Source: Soehngenia longivitae (GTDB lineage Bacteria > Bacillota > Clostridia > Tissierellales > Tissierellaceae). From it: DNA of 64,000 nucleotides. The stretch lies in contig NZ_SRIB01000005.1 of assembly GCF_004684055.1 (NCBI RefSeq), positions 62,001 to 126,000 on the forward strand. The letters are read 5' to 3'. The notes below the pieces were generated by a model that was not told the DNA's origin, did not search any database, and saw nothing but the letters and a program-made list of their open reading frames with translations. The position numbers and the translations under genes were made by a program. This document shows, piece by piece, positions 39,013 through 47,824 of this stretch; positions within the stretch are counted from its first letter, which is position 1; each line of letters begins with the position of its first letter.

Positions 39013-40200
39013 ATGGATAATTTAATGCAAAAAAGACCTTTTATTGTTGGCAAAGATAATTATACAAAACTTGAAAGGGTATCATTAAGTAAAGGGGATT
39101 TTCAAGAAGAGTGGTTACAAAAATTATTACAAAATTCTCCCCAATTATTACCTGTAGCGGAAATAGACGCAATTTATGCTCCGCTTGTTTGTATTGGAAG
39201 AGAGGTTGCAACAGCTGCTGGTTATATTGATAATCTATATATTAGTCCTAAGGGATACATAACTATAGTTGAAACGAAACTATGGAGAAATCCAGAAGCT
39301 AGGCGTGAAGTGGTAGGTCAAATAATCGATTATGCAAAAGAATTAAAACAATTTTCATATGAAAGACTTGATAAAATTGTTCAAGCATATAACAAATCAT
39401 ATTTTGGTAAAGAACAGAATCTTTTTGAAACAATGCTGGGTCATCAATTTCTTAGAGAAGAGGATGAAACACTTTTTGTAGATCTTGTTGAGAAAAATTT
39501 ATTCAATGCTCGATTTTTACTACTTATCGTTGGCGATGGAATTAGAGACGGTGTATGGAGAATGACAGAATTTTTAAACTCAACGCCTAATATGTTATAT
39601 AGCCTTGGTCTTGTAGAGCTAGAAGTATATAGACTTCCAACCAATGATAAACTTGTGGTTCCAAATTTACTCATGAAAACACAAACAGTTGAACGAGGAG
39701 TTTTTAGGTTTGAGCAAGGAAGAGTTTCTCCTGTTATGGTTGAACATAAAGAGTTTGAGGATTATATAATGAAATCCAAAGGAAAAATTTCAAAGGAAGA
39801 TTTTATTCAGTTATTAACCACTAGAAATCCAAAAATTTCACTGGATAATGCTTCAAGATTTTTAGAAGATTTAGTAGATTTGGGGTATGTTATCACGCCA
39901 TATGGAAAAGAAGATTTGAGAGTCAAATACCCAATGCCTGGTGGAGGAAGTTACTTAAATGTAATTTATTTCTCTTCTAAAAAAAATGGAAGAGCGTACA
40001 AGAATGTAAATTCACTTGAAAGAGATTTATTAAAATTCGGTTATTCTCCTGAGATTGCACGAAGTTTTTATAAAGAGCTTGAATTATACCAGGATGATAA
40101 TCTTGGAGGCAATTCGACAATAAATCATGATTTAATGAAAATGATTAACTCAAGTGATGAAGTTATTTCAGCTTTTGATAAGTTAAGAAGCAATTTTTAG
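39013..40200 (+). CDS. PD-(D/E)XK nuclease-like protein of unknown role
   Basis: A 395-residue protein I cannot name. The N-terminal third has a nuclease-like pattern: D73 in GYIDNLYISP and E87-x-K89 in IVETKLW, spaced as in PD-(D/E)XK restriction-like folds, followed by a helix (REVVGQIIDYAKEL). The C-terminal part contains a possible winged helix near residues 250-290. GGAGGAGC precedes the ATG. It opens the accessory island, directly before a decayed group II intron and 2.2 kb before a broken type I restriction gene, so a defence role is possible but not shown. Confidence 0.72.
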   Translation: MDNLMQKRPFIVGKDNYTKLERVSLSKGDFQEEWLQKLLQNSPQLLPVAEIDAIYAPLVCIGREVATAAGYIDNLYISPKGYITIVETKLWRNPEARREVVGQIIDYAKELKQFSYERLDKIVQAYNKSYFGKEQNLFETMLGHQFLREEDETLFVDLVEKNLFNARFLLLIVGDGIRDGVWRMTEFLNSTPNMLYSLGLVELEVYRLPTNDKLVVPNLLMKTQTVERGVFRFEQGRVSPVMVEHKEFEDYIMKSKGKISKEDFIQLLTTRNPKISLDNASRFLEDLVDLGYVITPYGKEDLRVKYPMPGGGSYLNVIYFSSKKNGRAYKNVNSLERDLLKFGYSPEIARSFYKELELYQDDNLGGNSTINHDLMKMINSSDEVISAFDKLRSNF

Positions 40201-41507
40201 TGAAACAGCTTGACGGTGGAGTCCAACACTACCCAAACCTTAGACAGTAAATGTGGCGAGTATATGGGATGAAGGCTCTGCATTTACCCGGTGAGGTCTA
40301 ATCGACATGGGAAAAACAAGGATAAACCATGTTTGATACAAGATTTGTCATGAGAAATCAGTAGGAGCCATAGTACTATGAGAATCTATATATCATAGAA
40401 ATGGCTGAATCATAGGAGATGAAGTCAATGAAAATTACCGAGAACACGTTAATATGCAGAAAACAGAATAAATACACCATTGTCAACTGTGGTAACAGTG
40501 TAGAACACTAAATACACAAAAATGAGCAGAGTGATTCGAGGATGGTTGAAAAGTACAACAACAACACAAACAAATAGAGGAAATGCTAGGAAAAAACCTA
40601 TCCATAGATAATATGGATCAATCCTATCTAAAGGTAAAAAGAAACAGATGAGTAGGTGGAGTTGATAAGATGGAAATAGAAGAACTTCTAGTACACATAA
40701 AGACACATCGGTAGGAAATTCTATCATCCCTGCTGAATGACGGCTACTAAACACAACTAGTGAAACATGTAGAAATACCAAAGGAAAATGGTAAAGCAAG
40801 CGAACTGGGTATACCAACGTTAACTAGACAAAAGGGGATTTCGATTAGTAAGATTTGTCAATGACATCATGATATTTATCAAGAGTAAAAGAGCAGAACA
40901 AAGGCAATACCAGAGAGTCAACAAATTCATATAAGATAAATGAAGTTAAAGACAAATAAAGACAAAACTACAATAACAGTTTTAAATCAGGTGAAATATC
41001 TAGGATATGTTTTCTATAGAAAAGGCAAACGGAGATTCAGAGTTCATACTACAAACATAAGAAAATTAAAAGATAAATTAATAGTGGTAACAGATAGAAG
41101 CAATGGAATGAGTATAGAAGGAATGAAAACAAAACTTAATCAAATAATCCGAGGATGGGTACAATACTTTAAATTAGCAGACATGAAAACTCTTATGAAG
41201 TCCATGGATGAAAGGTTGAGAAGAATTCGTATGATAACATGGAAAAGATGGAAGAAGTTTAAAACGAAAATTTAAAACTTACAAAAATTAAGATAGGTAA
41301 ACAAAAATTATGTGGATGGGAGAATACAAGAAAAATTACTGGCAAACAGCCAATAGCTTGATTCTTACAATAACCCTTACCAATACAAAGTTTGAAAAGC
41401 TAGGATATTATAGTTTTTTAAATATTACCATGAAATTAGAGTGTAAACTATTAAACCGCCGTATACTAGAACCATACATACGGAAGCAGTATAAAATGCC
41501 TAGATAA
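40201..41507 (+). mobile_element. Degenerate group II intron
   Basis: Just after the nuclease-like gene, 40201-40440 has the appearance of a group II intron 5' half (for example ACCCGGTGAGGTCTAATCG), followed by a broken reverse transcriptase-maturase frame and, at 41456-41490, a CCGCCGTAT...ATACGG stretch like a decayed domain V. The exact boundaries are not fixed. The intron is dead: the coding part has stops and a large deletion. Confidence 0.75.
40583..41430 (+). pseudogene. ltrA: Group II intron reverse transcriptase/maturase, broken
   Basis: Three conserved pieces remain in different states. From 40583, DNMDQSYLKVKRN, GGVDKMEIEEL and VEIPKENGKASELGIPT match the RT N terminus, interrupted by TGA, TAG and TAA. 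About 100 residues are then missing, and near 40848 a piece reading RFVNDIMIFIKSKRAEQR occupies the YADD position with the catalytic motif changed. From 40940 the thumb and maturase domain X are readable (VKYLGYVFYRKGK, LNQIIRGWVQYFKLAD, ERLRRIRMITWKRWKKF). From 41310 the tail NYWQTANSLILTITLTN appears in yet another frame. No activity is possible. Confidence 0.88.
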
Positions 41508-41516
41508 CAAATTATA

Positions 41517-41910
41517 TTATTTTAAAAGATTTGGCTTTAAGATAATTTCGTTAGGAATAATTCTTTCTGTCCCTAAGTCATCTATTAACTTAAATCCATA
41601 CCTTGTGCTGAATGCATCAAAAGGGAATTGATCATTCAGCTTTTTTTTTGCGTAAGAGTTTAGGGGAGATATTACTAAACGAATATCATCTTATGTTAGC
41701 TTGTCCAAGCTCTTACCTTTAGAAATAATCTTGCGGATTAAATCATGATTATTCTCAATCTCTTTTAAGATATATTAGATCGGAGAATAATCTCTCTAGA
41801 AATAGTGAATTTATGTATATTAAGCTCTCTAGCAATTTCGGATAAAGAATAATTGTTTTAAGATACTTTTCAATATCTAATCTGTTATCAAAATTTAAAT
41901 GTTTAGCCAT
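41517..41910 (-). pseudogene. IS30-family transposase remnant
   Basis: Read on the reverse strand, ATG at 41910 with AAGGAGG opens MAKHLNFDNRLDIEKYLK, then after a frameshift LSEIARELNIHKFTISREI, the helix-turn-helix of IS30 transposases. A large deletion follows, and the C terminus reappears as FPFDAFSTRYGFKLIDDLG and IPNEIILKPNLLK before TAA at 41517. Only about a third of the gene is left and no DDE core remains. Confidence 0.8.
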
Positions 41911-42050
41911 AATAGCTACCTCCTTAAAGCTTATCATCTAGGTATAAGACAATGATACTGCAAACTTCGCTGATATTGACAGAAGAACTTGAAAATGAGC
42001 ATAAAAAACCAAAGGAAAGAAAACAAATTATGTCTATCAAAAGTTTGTAA

Positions 42051-42092
42051 TGTTAAATTAGATCCCTAAATTTGTAAGAGTAAATTAGACTT
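42051..42092. mobile_element. Possible end fragment of a second IS21-type element
   Basis: TGTTAAATTAGATCCCT at 42051 is followed 27 bp later by a second TAAATTAGAC, the directly repeated terminal layout typical of IS21-family ends. No matching transposase or other end was found. The call rests on architecture only. Confidence 0.3.
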
Positions 42093-42216
42093 TTTTTGAA
42101 AAAGGGGTCCTATTTACTTCTATAATTAAATTATAAGATTTTCTTTCTATTTCGTTTAGTAGTGTGCTATACTATTGTTAAATATATTTTATACTTTTGG
42201 AAGAGTGCATTTCATT

Positions 42217-42417
42217 GTGATTAGCTATGATAAACTGTAGAAAATCTTGATAGATAAGTAGTTGAATAAAACCAACTTAAAGGATAAAGCCAGCATTACT
42301 TATAACGTAATCGCTCGCCTTAGTAAAGGGGAATCTGTGAGCTTGGATAGCTTGTATAAAATCTGCAGATGTTTTCAATGCAATATAGTTGATATCATGG
42401 AGTTTAAATTTGATTGA
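42217..42417 (+). pseudogene. XRE/Cro-type regulator remnant
   Basis: A 66-codon frame from GTG 42217 to TGA 42417 reads ISYDKL, stop, KILIDK, stop, LNKTNLKDKASITYNVIARL and SLDSLYKICRCFQCNIVDIM. This is a complete small Cro/CI-like regulator except for two in-frame TAG codons. Such regulators often precede type I restriction genes, and hsdR remains follow 34 bp later. Confidence 0.75.
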
Positions 42418-42451
42418 CATAGTTTAAACAAAATGAAATGAGTGAAAGTTC

Positions 42452-43559
42452 ATGAGGAAAAGCCAGTTGTCTGAAGAAGATATCAAATTAAGATATATCA
42501 CACCTGCCATACAGAATGCGGGATGGGATAATAAACAAATACGGATGGAATACGTTTTTACTGAAGGACGTATTATTTTGCGTGGAAATATTACGGCAAG
42601 AGGAAGAAAGAAAAGTGCAGACTATCTCCTGTCCTATAAAAACAACTTTCCATTAGCCATAGTAGAAGCTAAAGACAACACACAACCGGTGGGAGCTGGA
42701 CTCCAGCAAGCCATTGATTATGCGAATACGCTGGATGTACCTTATGTTTATTCATCGAATGGAGATGGCTTTGTGGAGCAGAACCTGATCACTGGTGAAG
42801 TCAAGGAACTGAAGCTTGAAGAATTTCCATCACCGGAAGCGCTTTATAAAAGATACAGAATTGATAATGGGATTGATGATGCTGTAGAGAAGGTCATGTT
42901 GGAGCCTTATTACTATACACTTAATTATAAAACCCCTCGATATTATCAGCGTGTGGCGATTAACAGAACAGTAGATGCAGTAGCCAAGGGACAAAATCGT
43001 GTGCTGGTGGTAAGTGCTACTGGAACCGGTAAGACCTTTATGATCTTTCAGATTATATATCGTTTATGGAAGTCGGGACTTAAAAAAAGATTTTATACCT
43101 GGCAGATCGAAACGTACTCATAGATCAAACTATCTCTGGTGATTTCAAACCTTTTGGTGGTAAGATGACTAAGGTGCAGAATAGAAACCTCGATAGTTCT
43201 TATGAAATTTATATGGCACTGTATCAGCAACTTGCCGGTGATGATGGTGAAGAGGCTTATTTACAGTTCAAACCAAACTTCTTTGATCTCATTGTTATTG
43301 ACGAGTGTCATAGAGGGAGTGCTAAAGAAGAATCTGCATGGCGCAAGATACTGGACTATTTCTCATCTGCTACCCATATTGGCTGTACTGCTACACCGAT
43401 TGAAACCAAGGAAGCATCTAGTTTTTCCTATTTTGGTGAGCCAATATATGAGTATTCATTAAAACAAGGAATTGATGATGGGTTCTTGGCGCCATATAAA
43501 GTGATTCGTATTGGTCTTGATAAAGACCTTGAGGGCTATCGACCAGAAACGGGTGTATT
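42452..43559 (+). pseudogene. hsdR: Type I restriction enzyme R subunit, frameshifted and truncated
   Basis: From ATG 42452 the HsdR N terminus is intact: nuclease core (SADYLLSYKNN and LAIVEAKD), then the translocase Walker A SATGTGKTF. A one-base loss in an A run near 43085 shifts the frame; the other frame continues as [13 protein letters not shown], through the DECH box ([14 protein letters not shown]) and CTATPIETK, up to GYRPETG where IS21 begins at 43560. The rest of hsdR and its partners hsdM and hsdS are absent. Codon use is less AT-biased than in the neighbours, suggesting separate acquisition. Confidence 0.9.
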
Positions 43560-43617
43560 TGTCAACCGAAAATTCCTCTAAATTTTAATCGAAAATTCCC
43601 CTAGGGGAATAAAAAAA

Positions 43618-44388
43618 TTATTGCTCCTCTAACCACTGTTTTGTTTCTTTTAATCTGTAAGAGTTTCCATTCATGTTTACTATATATGATTTGTGTGTTA
43701 GTCTATCAATCATAGCTGCAGTCATAACTGGATCTTTAAAAATTTCATCCCACCTTTCAAAAGATAAATTTGTTGTAATAATTGTTGATTTTCTGCCTGC
43801 CCTTAATGAAAGATATGTGAATAACAGCTCTGAAGCTTCTTTATCGAATGAGATATATCCTAGTTCATCTGCTATGATAAGATCGTACTTTTCAAATTTT
43901 GCTTCAAAGGCTCTTAATGTTTTTTGTGACCTGCTTTCTTTTAGTTCATTTACTAGGAGAGGTATTGTGGTAAACAATACTTTGTATCCAGCATTACATG
44001 CCTTGATTCCTAGACCTATTGAAATATGTGTTTTACCAGTACCTGGATTGCCTGCAAAGATTATATTCTGACCTGTTTTAATAAATTCTAAAGTTGAAAA
44101 TATCTTTATTTTCGCTCTAGCATCTTCTGGTAAATCCTCTATTACTAAATCTTCTATATATTTTTTGTAAGGAAATTTTGCTAATCTAATTCTGTTCTTT
44201 TTTCCATTTTCTTTTCTTAAGTCATATTCTTTTTCAAATATTTCTTTTAAAAATATTTCAATTGAATTTCCTTCTAAATTTGCTTCTCTAATTTCATCTT
44301 CTATATTGCCCATTGTGTAAGGTAATTTAAGCTCTTTTGAAAGGAATTTTATTCTTTCAATGGTTTCATTTTGCTCTATATTACTCAT
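43618..44388 (-). CDS. istB: IS21 helper ATPase IstB
   Basis: IstB is the AAA+ ATPase that remodels target DNA for the IstA transposase. The 256-residue protein has Walker A AGNPGTGKTHI near residue 112, Walker B LIIADELGYI near residue 171 and sensor-like TTNLSFERW, ending in an arginine-finger region (MIDRLTHKSY). It overlaps istA by 4 bp (ATGA), typical for the family. No disruption is seen. Confidence 0.95.
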   Translation of the reverse strand: MSNIEQNETIERIKFLSKELKLPYTMGNIEDEIREANLEGNSIEIFLKEIFEKEYDLRKENGKKNRIRLAKFPYKKYIEDLVIEDLPEDARAKIKIFSTLEFIKTGQNIIFAGNPGTGKTHISIGLGIKACNAGYKVLFTTIPLLVNELKESRSQKTLRAFEAKFEKYDLIIADELGYISFDKEASELLFTYLSLRAGRKSTIITTNLSFERWDEIFKDPVMTAAMIDRLTHKSYIVNMNGNSYRLKETKQWLEEQ

Positions 44389-45974
44389 ATTATTGTAACC
44401 TCCTTTTTAAAGGCTACAGATGAGCTGTTTAGCATGTTTGCATATTGATTCATTATTAATTTAGATTGCTCTTCTATTTCTGCAGTCTCTTTAGTTATAT
44501 TATGTGTAGCTGCTTTTGTTTCTTTGGTTCTATTGCATAACATTTTAATCTTTTCTGTATCAATACTTAAAGGACTTATGTTCTCTAGCTCAGATATTAT
44601 GGTTTCTATTTTTTCTAATCCATTTTCAGAAATTATTTCAATTAAATCTATGAAATCTTTAGGATTCGTTGTATAATACTTATTGTATATGGTTTGAAGT
44701 TTGGGGTTCATTTGTTGCATTGCTGTGCTAGAATGAATAGCTCCAGGCTTCTTTTTTAATGTTTTTAGATAATGTTCTATTTGTATATTCCATGTTTGTT
44801 TACCATAGTTTCTTGTGTGTTCAGCTACTTTTATGTTGTTATGATATGCTATTATTTTTTCAGGATATATTTTCACTGTTACAAATTTACCTACTAGAGC
44901 ATCTGGCACTGAATATTTATTCTCATCTATGCTTATCACTGAATACTTATTGACTCTTAATTCTTCTACTCTTGCTATGTCATAGCTTGGCATTAGATTT
45001 ATTAAATATTGTTTTTCATCTTCCAAGATTTCTTTTGGACTTTTACCATCATAGCTTTTATTAGATTTGTTATTCAACTTTTCTAATTTTTCTGCTAAGT
45101 AATTATTTGCTTCTTCTAGTGTTTCAAATGAATGTTTTTTGCTAAAAGCCTTTCTCCTGACATACTCAACGCTATTTTCTACATGCCCTTTCTCATTTCC
45201 CTTTCTCGCATTACAAAACCTGTATTTAAAACCGTAATACATGGACAATTTCAAGAGATCCTCTGTTGGCTCTTTTTCAGTTCTACTAACAAATTTAGCT
45301 ACTGCAACCTTCATGTTATCATATACTAATGTTTTATGAACTCCACCTACATGATTAAAGAATCGTACATGAGCATCTAAAAAACTCTCCATTTTCTGAT
45401 TGTGATAAAGATATGCAAATCTGTAATTTCCTTTAGCTGTAACTATTACAGCCATTTGTACCACTTTTGGTTTATTGCCTATTTCTAAATTAACATAACC
45501 CCAATCGAATTCAGCAACATCACCAAGTTTGTATTCCTGTCTTATGAATGCTTCTTTTTCTCTATTAAGCTTTTCTTTAATGTAATTACATACTGATGAG
45601 TAACTAATGTCAAAGCCTTCTTCTATTAAGCATTCGTAAATATCTATATTCTTCTTTTGTTGTTTGCTCATTCCAGTAGTTCTTTTTATTTCATTTTCTC
45701 GTAGGTAAAAGTCTATTCTTTCCTTAAGTTCAGCTGTTAATTTGATTTTAACTCTATTACTTGAATCATATTTAGGTGATTCAACGATATCATTAATTAA
45801 AACTTCAGTATCACCTTTTTCCTCAATTATGGCTTTCTTTTTTTCTTCATATTGATTTACATATTTTCTGATGGTCTTTCTATCAAATCCTGTCTGTCTA
45901 TGTATTTCCCATTGTGATTTTCCTTCAAGAAAGTGTGAAATTATTATTTCTTGCTTATCCATTAAACTTAACAT
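44385..45974 (-). CDS. istA: IS21 transposase IstA
   Basis: The 529-residue DDE transposase has an N-terminal helix-turn-helix (EIHRQTGFDRKTIRKYV), the rve catalytic core with AEFDWGYV, VYDNMKVAV and a Glu in KGHVENSVEYVRR, and a Mu-like C-terminal domain. AGGAG lies directly against the ATG at 45974, so the ATG at 45962 (MDKQ...), 12 bases further, may be the true start. It is the only transposase in the island that is intact, so this element could still be mobile. Confidence 0.93.
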   Translation of the reverse strand: MLSLMDKQEIIISHFLEGKSQWEIHRQTGFDRKTIRKYVNQYEEKKKAIIEEKGDTEVLINDIVESPKYDSSNRVKIKLTAELKERIDFYLRENEIKRTTGMSKQQKKNIDIYECLIEEGFDISYSSVCNYIKEKLNREKEAFIRQEYKLGDVAEFDWGYVNLEIGNKPKVVQMAVIVTAKGNYRFAYLYHNQKMESFLDAHVRFFNHVGGVHKTLVYDNMKVAVAKFVSRTEKEPTEDLLKLSMYYGFKYRFCNARKGNEKGHVENSVEYVRRKAFSKKHSFETLEEANNYLAEKLEKLNNKSNKSYDGKSPKEILEDEKQYLINLMPSYDIARVEELRVNKYSVISIDENKYSVPDALVGKFVTVKIYPEKIIAYHNNIKVAEHTRNYGKQTWNIQIEHYLKTLKKKPGAIHSSTAMQQMNPKLQTIYNKYYTTNPKDFIDLIEIISENGLEKIETIISELENISPLSIDTEKIKMLCNRTKETKAATHNITKETAEIEEQSKLIMNQYANMLNSSSVAFKKEVTII

Positions 45975-46062
45975 CTCCTAGCCCCCTATGACTGTCATAG
46001 GGATATTTTATTTTCCTCTAGGGGATTTTTCAACTATTTTTTGGGGTACTTTTAGATTAACA

Positions 46063-46660
46063 TAAACAAATGTATGGAAGGATATTTTGAGATTGTCAGA
46101 CAAATGGTTACAACCCATGGTATTCCAACCAGCCTTTATTGCGATCGCCATACTATTTTTGTATCGCCTAATGATGGCAAATTGTCTATTGAGGATCAGC
46201 TTGCAGGAAAGAATGTTAATTTAACCCAATTTAGTAGAGCTATGGAAGAATTAGGCATCAATATTATCAAGGCTCATTCTCCACAGGCTAAGGGCCAAAT
46301 TGAAAGCTTTGGGAAACTCTCCAAAGTAGATTGCCTGTCGAGTTTAAATTACATGGTATTACTACTATTGAGCAAGCTAATTCTTTTTTATCTGAATTTA
46401 TGGTTAAGTACAATAGAAAATTTAGCGTTTCTCCTGAAGATAATACTTCTGCTTTTAGAGCTTTGGATGAAAGTATTAATCTTGATCATATACTTTGTAT
46501 TAAAGAAAAGCGTATGATTATTGAGGATTCTGTTTTTTCTTATGGGGGAAAGTATTATCAGCTCTTGAAAAATGGTAAAAAGGCTAGTGCATTACCTAAG
46601 GCTAAAATAACCGTTTTAATTAGCAATAAAATTGGTGTTAAGGCTATATATTCAGATGTT
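46063..46660 (+). pseudogene. IS1202/ISNCY-type transposase, truncated at both ends and frameshifted
   Basis: Directly at the IS21 border the frame reads MEGYFEIVRQMVTTHGIP, LYCDRHTIF, LAGKNVNLTQFSRAMEEL and IIKAHSPQAKGQIE, the second half of an rve-type transposase. A one-base loss near 46306 shifts it; the other frame continues with LPVEFKLHGITTIEQANSF and KYNRKFSVSPED. The N-terminal half is missing, and the tail ends in a 30-bp palindrome. Confidence 0.82.
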
Positions 46661-46690
46661 ATTGATTGTCAATTTTACTTGACAATCAAT
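46661..46690. repeat. 30-bp perfect hairpin at the junction of two truncated genes
   Basis: ATTGATTGTCAA (46661-46672) pairs perfectly with TTGACAATCAAT (46679-46690) across the loop TTTTAC. It sits exactly where the transposase remnant ends and the ABC-F remnant begins, and both reading frames lose family similarity there. Confidence 0.85.
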
Positions 46691-47754
46691 AGTTATCTCA
46701 TCTGAAGTAAATTTCAAACTTCCTAAAAATATTCTAGCAAGTGTTAGTTCGCTTTTCGTAAATTCATAACATAAAAATTCTACTGGTGTTAATTTTATAT
46801 CAAAATCCTTAAGATAATCTTGAGGCATATAGCCATACCTAATTTTACTTTTTTCAAGCTCATTCATAATTATATTCAAAAGTGTACTCTTTCCAGCTCC
46901 ATTCTTCCCAACTATACAAATTTTCTCTGGGCCACGAGTATAAAGCTCTATATTTTTACTCAAAATACGATTTTCAACTTTTAAAATTGGTAATTCAAGT
47001 TTAAGTACTTCACGCTTATTTGGTATTTTTACATTATTAAATGTAAAATCAATAACTTCTTCGTATGTTGGCTTTTGTCTAAGATGATTTTTTTCTTTTT
47101 CATACCGTTTTCCCATTGATTTAACTGTATGCATTTTATCTTTTAAATTTTTAGCAGTGCTTGGATCACCACGAGATACTGAACGTAAATCATGTTGAAC
47201 CATTTCATATACCTTTTGATACTTTCTCATTTTCTTATCAAATTCAGCTTTATCACTATTTGCAAGTTTAAATTGTCTATCAATCAAATTCTCACACTTA
47301 GTTACATATTCTTTATATCCAATATCTGCAATAGTATAAAATGGCTTTGTTCTATGGTAAACAGGTAACATAGTTGTTTGAATGAAGTTTTCTATAGTCT
47401 TAACCGATTCAATATCAAGATCATTCGTTGGTTCATCAAGTATGAGAATTGTAGGATTTTTCATTAGTTCTAATAAAAGAGCATACTTTATTTTTTCTCC
47501 ACCAGAAAAATTATGAACACTGCTATTTCCTTCTATAATCTCCAAAGGTAATTGTAATAAACTTAAAAGTTCAAAATATAAATTATAGTCAAATAGAATC
47601 GGATTTGAAATAGTTTTTAAAAGCGTCGATTTTCCATTTCCTTCTTCACCAATTAATGCAACCTTTTTATTAGAATTTATTGAGAAATTAAATTAGAGAG
47701 AATTTCTCTATTTTTGTTATTTAATACTATTGATAAATTTTCTAATATTATCAT
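46691..47754 (-). pseudogene. ABC-F ribosomal protection (antibiotic resistance type) gene, broken
   Basis: On the reverse strand, ATG at 47754 opens MIILENLSIVLNN, a frameshift lies near 47690, and the other frame continues with VALIGEEGNGKSTLLK (first Walker A), FSGGEKIKYALL, ILILDEPTNDLDIES, a linker (YKEYVTKCENLIDRQFK, VSRGDPS), and second Walker A IVGKNGAGKSTLL. It stops at LGSLKFTSDEI, before the second signature motif, at the junction palindrome. Segments after the first P-loop and around its H-loop also look deleted. Intact relatives give resistance to lincosamide/streptogramin-type drugs; this one cannot function. Confidence 0.85.
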
Positions 47755-47764
47755 ATTAACACCT

Positions 47765-47824
47765 ACTCAATACCATCAAATACTATTTCAATAATTTTAA
47801 TATATACAGCTTCATGATTGAAAT
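47765..47824 (-). other. Short coding-like tail upstream of the ABC-F remnant
   Basis: Between the exporter stop and the ABC-F start, a reverse-strand frame reads DFNHEAVYIKIIEIVFDGIE and stops, like the C terminus of a lost gene. Nothing more can be said of it. Confidence 0.25.

Larger units (their letters stand above)
43560..46062 (-). mobile_element. IS21-family insertion sequence, apparently complete
   Basis: The element is about 2.5 kb, bounded by TGTCAACCGAAAATTCC at 43560 and, on the other strand, TGTTAATCTAAAAGTACC ending at 46062. The ends align without gaps over about 45 bp, ending in AAATCCCCTAG-like internal repeats, as in IS21 ends. Both istA and istB are intact. No target duplication flanks it, and the left flank is hsdR while the right flank is a different transposase, so the present neighbours are not one interrupted sequence. 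Confidence 0.88.

Noticed and set aside
40201-41507. Reverse transcriptase pieces as a possible retron or diversity-generating element
   Set aside because: The maturase X domain and the intron-like 5' region identify a group II intron; no msr/msd-like RNA or variable repeat is linked to it.
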